From Turritopsis dohrnii (lineage: Eukaryota; Cnidaria; Hydrozoa; Anthoathecata; Oceaniidae): a DNA stretch of 64,000 nucleotides. The DNA lies in contig BQMF02000041.1 of the NCBI GenBank assembly GCA_027922465.2, positions 186,001-250,000 of the forward strand, given 5' to 3'. The position numbers were made by a program, and so were the translations under genes. This document shows positions 11,340-22,915 of the stretch, piece by piece. The notes beneath the pieces are model-generated. The model made no database searches, was not told the DNA's origin, and was given only the letters and a program-made list of their open reading frames with translations. Within the stretch, counting starts at the first letter, position 1; every line of letters starts with the position of its first letter.

Positions 11340-12028
11340 TATTCTTTACATATTCTATACTATTCATTTAGGTTTTCTTTGGCCAGAGTTTCGGCGTCTG
11401 ACCATGAAAAGTTCATTCTCTTTAAATCGTTTATGGTTTTTGACAACCAAGTTGTTTTGGGTTTGCCGGGTGGTCTTTGATACGGTTGCAGCCGGTGTTA
11501 GAACGCTTTTTTGGCCGGAATCTCCTCTGGTTGGATCGCCAGTTTCCCGAACCATTTCAGACAGCTTAGAGTGATTTTACTTTTCCAACTTGTGGTTTTT
11601 GCTTTTTGATATATAATTCATCATTGCTGATGGTTTTCGGTCATTTGATGTCGAAAACGTACTTCCGGATGATTTTTCGTTGAAAAGCGTCTATTGAATT
11701 TTTCTTGGGATTTTGTCAGAGACCAAGTTTCTGAACTATACATGAAAATTGATTTGACATAGGTGTCAATTACTTTCATTTTGGTTGACATCGTTAAACT
11801 TTTGTTTTTGAAGAAATGTTCGAGGTTATTGGCAGTATTGATTGCTAACGACTTTCTTCTCTTGATTTCTTCTTCAGTGTCAAGGAGAGATCCTAACAGC
11901 TTGCATTTTTTCCACGAATCATTCTTTTTGTTGATGACGAAACGTTCAGTTTTGCTGTCATTTATTAGCAGACCTTTTTCTGATAACATTTTTGTTAAAA
12001 AGTGAAAACCAAAAGTGAGATCAATCAA
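11340..12028 (-). pseudogene. LINE reverse transcriptase C-terminal fragment
   Basis: Minus-strand frame 12028-11621 reads NDSKTERFVI, WKKCKLLGSLLDTEEEIKRR, TKMKVIDTYVKSIFMYSSET W: the connection/thumb region after the catalytic YADD in endonuclease-RT type LINEs. A frameshift near 11600 leads to PGKPKTTWLSKTINDLKRMN and FSWSDAETLA, the conserved tail of the same ORF2. The copy is 5-prime truncated and defective. A different LINE lineage from the 5880-8470 copy. Confidence 0.8.
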
Positions 12029-12221
12029 CTGTTATTTTTCTATTAGCCTACAGACTATCCAGGAAAAGCCTGGAAATTGAAATCTGACCAGTGCATAAGG
12101 ACCAAATATCAATTATAACAATTAATTACCCCGGTCGCCCAGTTTGTTATAAAAATATCTCTGACTTTAAATGACTTTTTCGTGGTTGCTGTCTTAATTT
12201 TCTAGTAAAATCAAAATTGAC

Positions 12222-12303
12222 TTGACTGGGGTTCGAACATTCACCTTTCGAAAAAAACGTTATGTATGAAGGTAAGCGCACTATACCAGTGTTCTATTGA
12301 CTA
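12222..12303 (-). repeat. tRNA-like SINE head or decayed tRNA pseudogene
   Basis: On the minus strand: GTCAATAGAACACTGGTATAG (A-box-like TGGTATAGTGCG) and, about 45 nt later, GTTCGAACCCC (B-box-like). The anticodon arm is not convincingly foldable and a T-run interrupts the variable region, so this is not called as a functional tRNA. Confidence 0.45.
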
Positions 12304-12516
12304 CTCTTGCACAATTGAAATTCATAAATAGATACAAACAAACTTTGGCTACTTTTATAAAAAAACTGCACTTTTTTTAAAGGGATTCCTGCACTTTTTA
12401 CAATATTTCCAGAAAACAACTAAAATTAGCCAAGAACAACAACTTGATAACATATTTGAGAATTTCGTTTTTTCAAAAATGTGACGTTCCAAGGGATTTT
12501 GATAACAAACGATATT

Positions 12517-12589
12517 AACGATAATTATTAATGATAATATCGCTAATAAAACAATAGAATTAGCGATATTATCGCTAATAATTATCGTT
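12517..12589. repeat. AT-rich hairpin, 30-bp arms
   Basis: Left arm 12517-12546 and right arm 12560-12589 are inverted repeats with two mismatches and a 13-nt loop; arms carry GATAATATCGCTAA. Surrounding sequence (12510-12680) is a degenerate TTAACGATA/TATCGTTAA repeat. Confidence 0.8.
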
Positions 12590-12680
12590 GTTAATAGTGT
12601 TAACATCATTAATATCGTTAATATCGTAATTATAGTAAGAACATAACTATATTTTTGATATTAACAATAATAACATTAAT

Positions 12681-13500
12681 ATCAAACATGTGATCATTTT
12701 ATTTGTGACAAGGAAACCATTTCGCGTATATTAATCTTTCTTTCGCTTGATTACGGCATAAGAAATTCAATATTTTTGGAACTACCCTCAAGTAAAAGTT
12801 TTAGAGCCCTGTGTAAACACAACTTTCAGACAACCTTTCACATAAACTTCATAACAAACTGAAGCAAACAGGTAATATTATATTTAAACGAAGGTGAGTA
12901 TTTCAAAAGAGAACTTTTGCAACTCGTCAAGCCAACATTAAAATGTTTTCATTTGTCCCTTCTTACATTCGTCCTTCATCCCAATGTTGAACCTGAAAAC
13001 ATTATCAGCGAAATGACAAAAATCAATAATGATCACTGAAAACGTTGCGATCAAAGTTTTGCTATCGAAAAAAACTTTAATGTAACGTGTCTTTAATAAT
13101 GTAAAGTTTTTTTCCCAAGAGCTTATAGAATGGTAACCCGTCGAATAATTCAGAAAAAAGAATTATAGCAGACGGTTTCTACTCGTGCCTGCTTTCGAAC
13201 TAACTTCTGTATCTTTAATCTCCAAATGAATATAAGAACCAGCTAATACTATATACTATATATAAGTTTTGAAAAATTCGAAGGTACATTTTTAAATTTT
13301 TCTATGAAATATTTAGTTTTCTTATGATTCGCTTTCCATTTACTTCGTTTTACTTTTACTTTACTTTACTTATTATCTTATTTTACTAATTCGCGATTGT
13401 GCATCCGGTTTTTATTTTAGAGAGTGACATATTTACTTTTAATTTACGGTCATCGTCCTCTTATGTGCGCGTAAAACCACGTAGAGGCAAGAGACACTTT
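12681..13500. other. Unassigned AT-rich interval
   Basis: No coding signature, terminal repeats or RNA gene recognised. Confidence 0.4.
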
Positions 13501-13559
13501 TTTCACGATCATTCCAAAAGCACGTGGCATCATTTGACGTCAGTTTTTTTATAATCACG

Positions 13560-13845
13560 GGGAACATTGCATTGCATCCCCAATCGAACGCGACGTTTTT
13601 GGGGAAATATCTCGAGAACCAATAGGGAAAACTGACGTTTTTTAGGGTCCACGATACGGGTGACCAGGTGACGCAGCATTTGGACCCAAATTTTATTTGG
13701 TACTGCGGCCATGACGTCATTATATCTTTGATTGACGATATCTCTGCAACGGTTAATCGTAGCGAAACGATCCTATACATTTTTTTGATCAGTTTTTCAA
13801 GCTCTACAACATGGGTACACTTTTGAGTTGCGATTCTAAGATTTA
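13560..13845 (-). repeat. Dispersed repeat family D, copy 1
   Basis: Minus strand carries CCATGTTGTAGAGCT, TGAAAAACTGATCAAAAAAA and the palindrome ATGACGTCAT followed by a tract with AAATTTGGGTCC. The same string order recurs at 17960-18125 on the plus strand. The 143- and 60-codon open frames here appear to be by-products. Confidence 0.65.
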
Positions 13846-14780
13846 TTTTTTCGTTACGGTGTACGTACACGGGAATGGTGGATTGGACCTAATGTTTTTG
13901 AAGTTAAGTTCGGTAAAAATTTTTTACCCGGGATACTAGTCACTTTATCATATTTCTTGTGACACTTAAGAAAAGTTTCGTCGAGCATTAACTTCACCTC
14001 TTTGTTATTATTCACTTGTTTTCTTCCATTACTACTCATTATTCATGTAAAGGCGTCAGGTGTTCAACATTTTTTAATTTTTACGTTTTGTCAATTATAC
14101 CATGTAAAGCATCCACAATAATTCTTATTATAATGATTCAATTATATTAATTAGGAAAACGTTTTTTAAAAAATATTTCTTTCACTGTCGATGTTATGAT
14201 TTGTTGATGCTTACCTTCAAATCTCATTCAAAACAATTTTTGGTAAAGTGTAAATGGCACACTCGCATGTTTTCTTCTTTTGGTAGGTTTTTCCTTAAGG
14301 TTCATTAACCAACCTTTTCTCAATACTTTATTGTTCGGAAATTTGTAAAATGAAACATCACCCTTGCACCTTTACATTGGGGCTTGTTATATTTTTGCAG
14401 TCCACAGCAGCACAGTATAAACCTTAATAAATATACACCAGTAAAATATTCTTTTCTTTTAACGATTTCTAACTATTTTCTTAAATTTCCAATCGAAAAT
14501 GGGAAACAAGAAACTTTTTCACGCATGATTTCAATGCTTATTTAATACAGCTGTCTCGCCAATGACGTCACACATTACTCTCGAAATTGAAGTTAGCATA
14601 AAAATCTTATTTATAACTGTTAATTACTCATGAAATAAAACATTTGAAAAAGTAAGAATACTTTTCTTTAACTAATTTTTGTATGTAGAATTCAAATATC
14701 TGTATTAAAATTTCACTGGACCATTCCTTTAAAACACAGGGCTTAAACTAGGATTTGTGAGAAGGGGCCATTAGACTCTA

Positions 14781-15797
14781 CCTTATCGGACAAAACAATG
14801 TCGGACAAAAGTGACGAAATTTTCCATGGGTGACGAAAATTTTGTCCGACGAATAATTTTGTCCGACGAAAAATTTTGTCCGAAACCAAAGTTTGAATAA
14901 ATTTTGATAAAGAAAGAATGTTTATGAACTGCTTTAAAGATTTTTCCTCTATTTTCTACTACAATGAAATATGTATAACATAAACTTAATATAACAGCAT
15001 AACTGCGTTAACATAAGAGGTTTAGTTCTAGAAATAAAACAAAAAAACATTATACTGAACAAAATAGTTCTAGAGATTATAAAACATTATACTGCTTTAA
15101 AACAAATGTCTACACGTTGTTTTCTTTATAAGGAACATTAAGTTTGATTTGAGTCTCACAGTTCCTTATCTTTGACCTCAGATTTTAGAATATTCAGTAC
15201 TGATAATAGTTTCAGAGATAGCATTAAGATTGAGGCAAAATATCAGCTTCGGGTTCCTTATAAGTGTGTTCCTTATTAAAAAAATGTGCAAGGATTCTTT
15301 TAATGAAAGTAGAAAGAAACCCTGAAATAGTGACGGTGAGTATTTAAAGCCTGGAATCAAAAGAAAGTTTTCTTCAATTAACGAGGAAAGCACAATCGCA
15401 ACACAAAAATCATCACAAGTCGTTTCGGATGAAGATGATGAAAATAGCAGTGAGACATCTGAAATTCAGGAAAACATTTTGACTGAAAACTTGTTAGATG
15501 AAAACATTGATAGCACAATTGAACTTTTTATAGAAAAAAAGTAGAACATTTTATGATTGGAAGTAGAAAGATTTGTAGCATGTCTTCAAAGTTAATACTG
15601 TTGTATAACATATAAATGATGATACTGAGTAATTTATGTTGTTTTCCGAAACTTAAAAAATGGACAAAAATTTTTGTCGGACAAAATTATTCGTCGGACG
15701 AAAGTGACGAAATTTTCCACGGGTGACGAAAATATTGTCCGACGAATTATTTTGTCTGACGAAAATTTTTGTCCATTTTTTAAGTTGTCCGATAAGG
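14781..15797. mobile_element. TA-flanked element with CCTTATCGGACAA termini (1017 bp)
   Basis: Left end CCTTATCGGACAAAAC, right end TTGTCCGATAAGG, flanked by TA (14779-14780, 15798-15799), the target expected for Tc1/mariner-type insertion. Both ends carry stacked copies of GTCGGACAAAA/TTGTCCGACGAA and the phrase GTGACGAAATTTTCC. Inserted 44 bp inside another element. Confidence 0.82.
15326..15544 (+). pseudogene. Acidic C-terminal ORF remnant inside TA element
   Basis: Open frame NSDGEYLKPGIKRKFSS, then QVVSDEDDENSSETSEIQEN and DSTIELFIEKK-stop. Preceded by a stop and bearing GTGAGT-like sequence. It looks like a retained terminal exon of an autonomous relative or a captured gene; the family is not recognised. 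The sister element at 20817-21590 keeps a comparable acidic tail. Confidence 0.45.
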
Positions 15798-16666
15798 TAT
15801 TTGGGAAATTATGTGAAATTTTTTTTTTCTTTTTTTTTGGGGGTTGGGAAAACCGGGCCTCAACTGTTTTGTTTGCTGAGTTTGAGCGTGCCTTTCGTTG
15901 CTTGCTACAGTTGTAACAGTGAAGACGTCATGGTTAATTTGTCGATAGCAAAAAGTTGGAATTTTAAAGATAACTTTTTCTGTGATAATCCAGAAGATCC
16001 TTCAAAAATTACGAAATTAAAATGTTGAGTGTGTAGCGAATTTTACGACTTACGACAAAATGTCACGAGGATTCTCGAAAAGCGAGCAGGAGCGCGCCGA
16101 TGACTCTTAGTTCTTGATATATACTTATAGGAAAACGAGGGGAAAGGCATATTTAATAAACAATTTTGCCGACGTGAAAAACATATTTGCCGACGTGTCC
16201 AGCAAAATCATCATATCACGACGGCAAAATTTTGCCTAATTAAAAGGGTTACAGTTACTTGTTAATTCACTTTCACTTCACATCATTTCAATGTGTTCTA
16301 AAAAAAAGTTAATTGCCAATTGGGAAAAAAAGGGTCGCCATTTTGGTTTGGGAAGGGGCCGAATAACGGTCCCCCACTATGCTAGTTAAGGCCCTGAAAC
16401 ATCACACTAAGCTTGAACATTTAGTGTCTTTCTTCTTTCTTCACCACCATCTTTTATCTTTTTGCCGCTAAGTTTGTTTTGCTCGCTCGCAGATCTTCAG
16501 CAGTCTGTGATGTCATAAGAAAGAATAGTTCAAGTTGGCCATAATGCGGAATGTAGCTTCGTATGAAGAAAGTATGCTGCAAATACATTGGGAACGAATA
16601 ATTTAGGTGGAAATAGTTTCAGGGGGCAAACTTTTCTTGACTTCGGATGAAAAAACTTTCGGGACA

Positions 16667-17375
16667 CAGGGGCTAATACAGGATTTGAATTTGGGCGGCG
16701 GTAGCCGCACATTGAGGCTGACGAGCGAAGCGAGTCAGGCGAACAAATGCAGCTGGGGGTCAGGGGGGGCGCTGTAAGCCCCCTCTGTGGGGTGCGGGGG
16801 CGAAGCCCTGAAAAATTTTCGATTTGAGGGCCTAGAATGGTCTAAAATGCGTTCTATTTTAACATACTATACATATTCTTAGTCCCTTAAAACTTTCTCA
16901 TTTCTTGTTATTTGTGTCGTAACATTCTTTCCTGTAGAATCTTCAAATGTTCTTCGAAATTCAATCACGCGAATCGGCGTGTTTACCTTCCGCCATTCTT
17001 GATTTCCTTACTTTGTGTATATTTTACAGGACTATATAATCATTTCGAAAGTTTCAGTTCGTAAAGTAATCACCTAGCCTTGGTAACCAGGTATGGAAAC
17101 CTCACAGAGTGCCCTTCTTTTCCAGCGCTTCTTCTCTGCTTTACGCTAAATCGTAAGTCTGATTTAGCGCAAAAGAGAGAAGAAGAGACGGTAACGAAGT
17201 TGTCTTTGTTTCTCCTCACGATTCCTTTTTTCCCTTTCTTTCGTTTTGCTCTTCTCACATTCTTTTTTGATCTTTTCAAAAAAAATTTTTCCCTTTTTTT
17301 TTTTGAATTTGGGCGCCTCGATATTGGCGCTCAATAGCGGTTACCGCTATGAAATTTGACCTGTATTAGCCCCTG
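16667..17375. mobile_element. CAGGGG-ended hAT-like MITE (709 bp)
   Basis: Perfect 16-bp termini CAGGGGCTAATACAGG and its complement; target duplication GGACA at 16662-16666 and 17376-17380. Subterminal TTTGGGCG and palindromic AGCGGTTACCGCT near the right end. The interior has a G-rich block (16750-16815) and GACGAGCGAAGCGAG. No coding sequence. Confidence 0.87.
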
Positions 17376-17885
17376 GGACATTTAAAGCTTTCCAATCTTT
17401 CTTTGTGTGAAAACGTATCGGTATTGTGTCTCTTTTAAAACTTGTGTCGCGTTGACTTGCGATCTTGGTACAACTCCGAGCACAGCCAGTTCACCCAATG
17501 GTTGTTTCTCATGCTTTAAACGTTTGATGTTTCGGTAGTGTATGGAAAGACACATTTTTATTATTTTCAGTTTGGTTTGAGCAACCAAAAGCTATACAAA
17601 GTCGCATTTTTCGCAGTATATTTTATTTGTTTACATAAGACGTGCATATTCGGTACAAATTAATCTCGTTTATTTTGGCGCTTATTTTTGGTAGCTTTTT
17701 CCAGTTGTTGGACGACTGTGAGAATTAATCTTTGACATATCGTGAGTTATGATCTGTGTTGGAGCTTAGTTTCTGTATTACTTTATTTTTTCCTTTATCT
17801 CGATATATATTTCAAAATCAGATTTTGAAAGCGGAACAATCAAAACATGAAGCTTTTTAACCAGTATAACGACAGCTTTTAATAT

Positions 17886-18145
17886 ATAAACTAGCCGCCA
17901 AGGCGGCGTCGCTTGCCGCCCATGTCCACCTTCAGCCTGCGTTGGGTTCACAAAAAATAAAATTAAGGATTTGTGCCCATGTTGTAGAGCTCGAAAAACT
18001 GATCAAAAAAATGTATGGGATCGTTTTGCTACGACCAACCGTTACGGAGATATTTTTGATCAAAATTTTGATGACGTCATAGACCCGTCCCCCAAAAAAA
18101 TTCAACCCAAATTTTTTGTCACTCTATGGCCTGCATCTTTAAATA
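17886..18145 (+). repeat. Dispersed repeat family D, copy 2
   Basis: Starts with a GC-rich block GCCGCCAAGGCGGCGTCGC and contains CATGTTGTAGAGCTCGAAAA, GATGACGTCAT and AACCCAAATTTT, collinear with the minus-strand copy at 13560-13845. The 100-codon open frame across it is not considered a gene. Confidence 0.65.
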
Positions 18146-19335
18146 AAAGAAGATGTATAATAAACATGAAAGATAAAGTTAATCTTCCCATAAAAGATCT
18201 TTTTGAACATAATAATAATATAAAAGTAACGGAACTAAATAAAAAAATTGTCAACAACAAACAACATGACTGATCAATATCTCACGCTAAAAAACATGGT
18301 AAGTGATCGAGGCCAAGATTATTTCCAGTATAACAAGGAAAAACTAAGGTAACTCCATCGCAGATAAAAAAAATTTGATGAAAAAATTGCAAAAAAAAGG
18401 AGTTCTTTATTCTTTTAAAACAGAACAGGTTATTCCCCTTGTTAGAAGTATATAGCCAGACGTAAATATCAACTCACAGTATGTACAATTGTGCTAGAAT
18501 TTTCGTTCCATAGTTAAAGATTAATCCTAACTTGACTAACATCTTCTTAGTAAGAAGAATTTTGTCTCAAACTTAACTTAAAAAGTTTTCTTAAAAACTA
18601 GAGTTAGAATCAGACGAAGTCCACTCGTCATTAGATATTTCGTTTAAGTCAATATCTGTTATGCTCGGGTAATTGCATCGCTTATGTCGATGAAAGATGG
18701 TTCCGTCGAAGCACTTCAAGACTTGCAAGGACTTCATTTTCATAAATAATTACATGAAGAAAAAATTACTAGATGGAGCGGCGCCCTTTTTATATTCTTT
18801 TGTTTCTACATTTTTCTTCATTATTATAAATCAAAGAGGAAGAAAGAAAACCAGCTGCAAATGCGCTAATTCTTTAGATATTATGTACCTGAACTCAACA
18901 TCTGTATTTTAGTTTGAAAATAACATGACGTGAATTAAGAATGTTCATTGTTATTTCGATGAAGCTTTCCGTAGCAATAATTGATCTTTCTTTCAAAAAT
19001 AAAAAGAAAAATTATTTTCTTTTGTAATAAAAATGCCTCGACAATTGCCGATTGCCGAGGCAAATTCAGAGGGCTGCAAATACAATGTATGAAAATAGAT
19101 AGTAAGTGCTAATGTGTATTGAAACTTTCTAATGTCGATTGTTAAGGGGACTCCAGAGAACCAAATAAAGTGACAACATTTTGAAGTGTATAAAGAGACT
19201 TTTATTTCCTGCGAGGCTGTGTGCGCATACTCACAGGAAAATGACTTGATTAATGATATTCTATGATGCAATATACCGTAATTATCGAGCAAAGAACACT
19301 GGTGTTTATAAACATTACGTCACTAAGAAACTCAT
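18146..19335. other. Unassigned interval
   Basis: AT-rich. Open frames of 71-99 codons lack motifs. No RNA gene or terminal repeats recognised. Confidence 0.35.
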
Positions 19336-19340
19336 CTATA

Positions 19341-20016
19341 CAGTTAGGACCACTCGACCAAAACTTGCGATAAAAAGCGTTTCATACTACTTTATGACAG
19401 CTACACGACGAAGTGCGTTCACTACGTTTTCTACTGATTTGAGAATACAAGATTGAGAAATGTATTGTAAAATCGTGAAAGAAGTAATTATCAATCTGAT
19501 TTAATTTGTAACTTAGGACTCTTTACTTTGTACGTTGATATAAATAAATTGCCCAGAACAAATTATTTGTGTTTTTTATTATCGCAATGTTTGATATTGT
19601 TATGTTAATGATTTTAATAATCGTTTTGTCGATACGCCACACAATAGCGAAAAATTAATTTTACGACCATTATTGAAACTTATGCTAACGTATCGCTAGA
19701 AAAGCGGTACTCCTCCGAAGATGTATAAATTGTTCGTTTTCTTCTTTCTTCATTTTCTCAAGAACTAAGCCGAAAGGGAAATTTTGACACGGTAAAAAGT
19801 TTTGTTTTTGCATAAAGTTTCACCACCCCAAAAATAAAAAAAATTTACCGTGTCGAATTTTCCCTAGAGCCATGTTTCTATGCGGTTGCTATGCTAGATC
19901 GTCATCACTCAATCGGATGTATTCAAATAGGAGAGTAAAATAAAATTATCGAGGCAATTCTTTAGAATAAATCACGATTATTTTAGCGACGAATTCTGGT
20001 CGAGTGGTCCTAACTG
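19341..20016. mobile_element. CAGTTAGGACC-ended hAT-like MITE, copy 1 (676 bp)
   Basis: Perfect 20-bp termini CAGTTAGGACCACTCGACCA and complement; target duplication CTATA at 19336-19340 and 20017-20021. Internal inverted pair GACACGGTAAA/TTTACCGTGTC at about 19787 and 19845. A second, inverted copy starts at 63538. Confidence 0.88.
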
Positions 20017-20021
20017 CTATA

Positions 20022-20794
20022 TATCACTGTTTCTTATTTTTCATATGAGAGTAATCTCATATATACATATCACTTTCTTATGACATCACAAGTTGTAAAG
20101 GATCAGCTGGAGCGATTTTACATTTGGTTGATCGAAGCAAGCTGTTACAAAATCGTAATGGCGGACAGATATGAAATGAAATCAACAAATATTGCAATCA
20201 GGAAGAAAATATAATGGAAAATATGTTATTTTTGGTGCTCTTTGTATCAAAACTGCTCACCACTCCAATGTTGTAAAAAGTGCAGGAATCCCTTTTTAAA
20301 GAAACTTCATTATATATATTATATATAAAGTTTCATCATGATTTGACCAAAATTTTACGAGGGAGTTCAGTTTTGTTCTTGAAATATTAAGAAATTTCAG
20401 ATCTAAACAACTTCGTACTTACAGAATTTCTTATCATATAGCTACGATTCTTGGATACTTCTAAAAAGCAACTTCACTTTTCAATTTCCTCTGCTTTCAA
20501 ATAAAAACAGAAAACAAAAGAAAAAGTTACCTAAATAAAAGTTAAAATTACACAAACTTCATTGCAACCAACCCGAGAATGTTCTTCATCATATGGCACC
20601 AAAACCCTCAAAAATCTACTACAGTGCAACCAACCAACGAACGCATTTTTGTGAAGAAATATATTATAATTCTGTTCGGTGAAGACTTCAGCAGCAAAAT
20701 GTGCCATTTTGTTTATTTTTATGCAAAATCCATCAGAACCCAGGGTCTCTCTCTTTTTTTTTTTTTTTTTTTTTTGAAAAGTAATGAATTTTTT
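20022..20794. other. Unassigned interval with poly-T
   Basis: Contains a poly-T run near 20753-20775 and a 30-bp stretch (20270-20300) that is the complement of 12370-12402 (AAAGGGATTCCTGCAC), a small dispersed repeat. No gene seen. Confidence 0.4.
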
Positions 20795-20816
20795 ACGGTA
20801 GCAGCGAAAGCGAATA

Positions 20817-21590
20817 CCTTATCGGGGAAAAAAAAGTCGGGGGTAAGTGACTAATTTTTTGGGCTAGTGACTAAAATTTTCCCCGACCAAATTTTCCCCC
20901 GACTTTTCAACACCCGTCCAAAAATTTCACCCGATTTTTCATTTCCCCGTCCAAAAATTTTCCCCGGTTTTTTTACTCCCGCCCAAAACATTTCCCCGAT
21001 TTTTTAGTCCCCGACCGAAACTTTTCCCCGATTTTTGATAATCTCAAGTAGAGTCTATCTATCGATTTTCGACTGGAATTATGACGGTCAAGCAAAGGAA
21101 GGGGAATCGAATGAAGTTGAATCAGTCAATGAGGACGATACAGATTTTTCTGTTACGATTAAGGGAAACAAAATTGATGTCAGTGAAAATAAAATGGATG
21201 TCAGTGAAGATATAATTGATGTTTGTGAAAGCAATATGGATGCCAGTGATGAAAATAATGACGATCAAACCTCAAAAACTGTTATTGTATTAGATTGAAC
21301 TCTTAATTAGTTATTTTGTAATATAATTTTTAGTTCAAATTGAAAGTGTCGACAAAAATTGTGTTCCATTTTCTACTTGTATTGCAAATTTTGGTCAGGG
21401 AAAAGTGACTTATTTAGAAATTTTAGTCGGGGAAAAGCGACTAATTTCGAAATTTTAGTCGGGGAAAAGCGACTAATTTCGAAATTTTGGTCGGGGAAAA
21501 GTGACTAAAATTTCTCGAGGTGACTAAATTTTTCCCCGACCAAAATTTTCCCCGACTAAAATAAATCCCGACTTTTTTTCCCCGATAAGG
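20817..21590. mobile_element. TA-flanked element with CCTTATCGGGG termini (774 bp)
   Basis: Ends CCTTATCGGGGAAAA and TTTTCCCCGATAAGG; TA duplicated at 20815-20816 and 21591-21592. Multiple subterminal echoes such as AGTCGGGGAAAAGCGACTAA and TTTCCCCGACTT on both strands. It interrupts the word GAATACCGTATT of family A exactly at TA. Confidence 0.87.
21035..21298 (+). CDS. Acidic ORF in TA element, function unknown
   Basis: Eighty-seven codons, better read from the interior (GQAKEGESNEVESVNEDDTD): an Asp/Glu-rich tail with imperfect repeats of DVSENKMDVSE, ending VIVLD-stop. No domain recognised. By position and composition it parallels the acidic remnant at 15326-15544, suggesting a shared ancestral protein C-terminus. 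It may be non-functional. Confidence 0.35.
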   Translation: MIISSRVYLSIFDWNYDGQAKEGESNEVESVNEDDTDFSVTIKGNKIDVSENKMDVSEDIIDVCESNMDASDENNDDQTSKTVIVLD

Positions 21591-22180
21591 TACCGTATTA
21601 AAACACCCGTGGACTACTACTACTACTACTACTCCTCCTCCGGCCGAAATGGCAATTAGTCTGCGATTTAGAGTCTGCGGGACTCTATCAAAAACGCAAT
21701 GTAAATTCTAATGAAGGAACGCAGCCTTCGTAATTTGGAAGCTTTTTCATATCGAACATTTAAAAGTAGATTACCTTTTATTTCAAAAGTACATAACCTG
21801 ATATTTTATAACTTAATCCACGAAATTAGAATTCATTCGAATTCTAATCAAATAGGCGTACATAAAAATGGGACTTTTAGTTCATTACGCTAACTGAAAA
21901 TATATACTTGATATGCTGCTTTTCTTGTTAGTAAAGCTTATTTAGTTCAAAATTTCTTATTACCTCGTTTGGTTTGTTAGCTATTACACTATGTTTGTTT
22001 ATTAAAGTTTTCAAAGATCTAGTTCAAAAAGGCAGTTTATTTGTTGGAATTCAATTTTGGTTTCGTCAGAAATTATTATTATTATAAACAAACTTTTTTT
22101 TTTCTACATAAGCTCTTACGAAAAAATTTCTTATAAAAAAAACACACAGCTCACACATGTATAAATTCTTTTGTCTTTAA

Positions 22181-22915
22181 AGGGAAATTAAGCCTTAAAA
22201 TTTCTTTTCTGAATTTGAGCATGAAATACTTCATTTATCCTAGAGGAACACCTTTTTATGTATAAAAGGTATTCTAAATGAAAAAAACTGCTAAAAAAAC
22301 AACTTAGTTAAATCGCCATTACAGCTTTCGTTATAAATATCATGACGCCACAGAGCGAATTTCATTTTCAGAAACATCAGACGTAGGCAGCACATGATGA
22401 CATGTTTTTACGCCTATGTTCTGAAGATACGAGAAACGGTAGAAAAACAACAAAGAAAACACGAACATAACATAACAATCTTAAACATCAAGAAACAGCC
22501 AAATGTAAAATAAATTTATCGTTAGCGATTCAAGAAAAACAAAAACAGTCTGAAGATTTCATTTTTTATACATCTAAAATATACACATTTGTTCAAAAAC
22601 TCACTTACGCACATATACCTGCTATAAATCTAAAACGAAATACTTTTTAATAAAGGTTTTATATCACAAAGCACACAAGAACTTTCATCAACAAAAACAA
22701 AATATTACAGTTTATGTAATCCTTACAAAAAGAACGATCGCGCTGTGACGTCAAAATTTCATCGCAGAGCACTGCAATGGCGTCCGTTGTTAGATACTAA
22801 ATAACGAAAAACTGAGTATAGTTATCATTTAAAATAATTTTTAATGGTCACAGAAGATTAATGAGACCTTTCTACAGCTAATATAAAAAGTTTTTGATAA
22901 AGGCTTAATTTCCCT
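22181..22915. mobile_element. TTAA-flanked MITE (735 bp)
   Basis: Termini AGGGAAATTAAGCCTT and AAGGCTTAATTTCCCT, flanked by TTAA at 22177-22180 and 22916-22919. A TTAA target is characteristic of piggyBac and Kolobok superfamilies; no transposase to decide between them. Nested in family A copy 2. Confidence 0.85.

Larger units (their letters stand above)
14737..16396. mobile_element. CAGGGC-ended hAT-like element with nested insertion
   Basis: Termini CAGGGCTTAAACTAG (from 14737) and CTAGTTAAGGCCCTG (to 16396) are inverted with one indel. Target duplication AAACA at 14732-14736 and 16397-16401. GGGGCC lies just inside both ends. After subtracting the nested element at 14781-15797 the host element is about 640 bp, with no transposase recognised. 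Superfamily by end sequence only. Confidence 0.75.

Noticed and set aside
13439..13870. 143-codon minus-strand open frame
   Set aside because: Lies over a dispersed repeat (family D); the second copy of the repeat does not conserve the frame.
17382..17588. 68-codon minus-strand frame with protein-like composition
   Set aside because: No matching exon neighbours, no recognised domain; insufficient support for a gene.
17971..18273. 100-codon plus-strand frame beginning MCPCCRARKTD
   Set aside because: Starts inside a repeat and runs into AT-rich sequence; Cys pair is coincidental.
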